A DNA stretch of 64,000 bases from Chlamydomonas sphaeroides (taxonomy: Eukaryota; Chlorophyta; Chlorophyceae; Chlamydomonadales; Chlamydomonadaceae), in the NCBI GenBank assembly GCA_001662425.1, contig BDDC01000292.1:1-64000 (forward strand), read 5' to 3'. A model generated the notes under the pieces. The model ran no database searches and was not told the DNA's origin. It worked only from the letters and a program-made list of their open reading frames with translations. Positions 59,101 through 62,100 of this stretch are shown piece after piece. Made by a program: the position numbers and the translations under genes. The number at the start of each line of letters is the position of its first letter. Within the stretch, counting starts at the first letter, position 1.

Positions 59101-62100
59101 TACTATTGCTGGAGATAGTTCCGAGAATGAGTGCTCGAACGCACGTTTTGGCTGCGTAAAGGAGGTGCGAGGTGGAGGCGGGATACGGCAGCCATGAATC
59201 CCGCCCTTCATCCAGGATGGTTAGCATTGGTGCTAAGCTCCGGTATTCCTTGCAGGTCACCACCTCTCCAGTCACGGGCATTGCGGAATACGTGCACCCC
59301 CTGACGCCGGCGGGCCCCAACTTCGGCACGCTCACCGCCAACACGCACGTCATGAGCATTGTCGTGCAAAAAGCCAACGGGTAGGTGCGGGGCGGCGGCG
59401 GGGCCTCCTTGAAGCAAGAGCCCATCCAGCGCGGCACGGCACGGCAGGGCACACAAAAAGTACCACCGCCGTTGCGCGTGCGCAGCATCGCAGCGCGGCA
59501 GTGCACTGCTGCTGCTGCTGCTGCTACGCTGCGTGAAGCGTTGGGTGCCGGATGCCCTGGCATACGTGACGCATGCAAAGTAACATGGAGCACTCCGCTT
59601 CTGTCTGCAGGTGGCCGGCCCGCAGCTACACGGTGTACGCGATTGTGCAGGTCGGGTGATGATGACGCGCGAGGCGAGGGGCCGTCTGTGGGGTGTCCTA
59701 GCTCCTGCCAGCCGTCCCAAGCCAATCTTCAACCCTGCGGGCCTGCTGTCCCGGCTGCTGGCGGCCATGTGCGTCTCCTCGTGCGTGTGCCAACCTGCAC
59801 AGGGCTCCATCGACCGCGCCAACTCGGGGTACATCGAGGTGGGTTGACGCACGCCCAAGAGCGGCCCAAGCAAGGGCCATAGGTGTCTGCTGTGATCGAT
59901 GCAGTCAATTACCATGCACGTGGACGTCTGCATACATATGCAGGCGCGCGCGGTGCGCACAACCTAGACCTACCTGCGTACCGAGCGCGCCCTGCTGCAC
60001 CGAGCGAGCGCTCTTACGGATGCATGCCTTCATTCGTTCCATCGATATCCCGTGCCGCCTGTCGCCCTTGGGTGCATGCAGATCCCCATCCCCGTGCCGC
60101 TGCTCATCCTGCGCGACCCGCCTGGCGATGGCAGCAGCGTGACCCTGACCAGCTCCATCTCGACATCCGTCTCGTGAGTGTGCTGTGTGGCGGCAGGCAA
60201 GCACCGTGCGTGCGCATAGTGGCCGCAGGAGCCTTCCCTGGGCTGCCTTGACTAGACTGCTGCCTTATCAAGCAGCCTCCGCTTATTACTCTGACCACAG
60301 CACCTTGTGCGCACACGTGTTGCCTCGGTGGCAGGCTGGAGATGGCCCAGGCGGACAAGACGACCTGCGGCGGCCCCGGCAGCTCTGACGTTGTGGGTAG
60401 ACGTGCGGCCCGTGCGTCCACGGATCCCTCCGTCACGGCCTGACTGCCGTCAACAACGTGTGCATGGGCTGCGCGTGTTGTGGATGATCGCGTGGAGTAC
60501 TGCAACGCCGCTGGCCTGAGGTCGCGCCGCTCACCGCATGTCGATGTGTGCCGCTGCTGATCGGCTGCCTACCTTTATATCTCGCCTCTTCTTGCCGTTT
60601 GTTTTGCGCAATGACACACAACCACACATGCACGCACCCACAGGCTAAGAGCTTATTGTGGACGCTACCCAACATCATCCCGTTTGCAAAGGTGAGGGCC
60701 CCTAGCTACATTATCCGCTGCTACATTGAGGCAGGCACCCTTGTGTGTTCGTTCGTGCGTCAGCCGCCCCGCTCCGTTCGTTACCCCGCGCGCCCGGCTG
60801 CAACACCGCTGTTTAATACGCGTGCGCCCCTTGTGCCTCCTCCCATCACCCCGCCTCGCGCAGTTTGCGACGGTCCCCAAGGTGGGTTTGTTTGATGAGC
60901 GCCGCACCGGTTAAGCGCGTGTATGTGGCTCAGAGCTGCTGGCGCATGTTTGCATGGTGGCTGGCTCACTCTTGGCGGTGATGTGCACCTCTATCTGGCT
61001 GCCGGCGTGCGTGTGCGCATCACCATCCAGGGCGCGGTGGAAAAGGCAAACAAGGCATTGAAGCTGTATAAAGCAGCCAAGGGCACAGCAGCCACCGTTA
61101 AGGGTGAGAACTCTGTGAGGTTGGGGGGCGGAAACAACAGTAACTACATACGTCATTGCACTCTGCTGCTTTGATGTTAGCAACACTGATGACACCTGCC
61201 TTCGTCTCGCCACGCGTTCAGCCTTCAGCAAGTTAAGTAAAGCTCTGAAACCCGTCAACAAGTATCTTACTGTTCTGAAGGTGCGTGTGCGCATATATGG
61301 TTGAGCGGCGCGGCTACTGGTGCTGCAGCTGCCTAGATGCGGCAATCGACGCCTCGCAACAATTAACATGCCGCCGCTTGCGTCTTTCTTGGTTGCCAAA
61401 ATGCAGCGCGCCAGAAGGTATGCTTGCCCGGCGGTATTGTTTGTGCGTCAAAATGGGGGGGGGCTGTGACCGCTGCAATACACGCATGCCATGTCCTGCC
61501 CTCTGTTCCACAACACACCCAACGCATTTGCTTGGTCACACACACGCACGCACTGGGTGATCACGCAGGTTCCAATATGCACAACGCGCCGTGAAGATCG
61601 GGCGGACCGTGGGTCCCCTGGTGTCGGCGGGCGTGATTGCTGGGTATAAAACCCGCGACAACCGCCAAGGTAGATAGGTCAATCGATCGGCTGCAGCCGC
61701 CGGCACCGAAGCACCGCGCACTGCTGCCCTCGATCCGCACCAACGCACGGCAACATGGGCGTGGCTCCCTCGCTGGCCGGCCCGCCCCCGTGCCTACCAC
61801 AGATCCGCCGCTTACTGATCCCACAGTCGCTGAGGCTATGCGGGTATGGCTTACCACGCACGCGTGGTTTGCAGCTCGTTCTCCAGATCTGTCTCGACGG
61901 CAGCGCCCAGGCTGTCAATCCCATGGCTCTCCGCCGCCAGCTGCTAGCTCGCTCACTCTGCACTCCCCGCACCTAACAGTATCTGCCTGCTGGCGTGATT
62001 TGCAGATCATTGCTGGGCTCCAGACGACGGGGCGGTACACTGAAGTCCAGCAGCGCGCCAAGAACTACAAGACGCTGCGTGACAAAGTGGGGCCGATTGC

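Noticed and set aside
60923..61030. Upstream extension of the 61031 exon (frame GGDVHLYLAAGVRVRITIQ)
   Set aside because: It is open but has no acceptor in the correct phase. The CATCCAG acceptor at 61030 joins phase 0 to phase 0 and gives a continuous helical segment.
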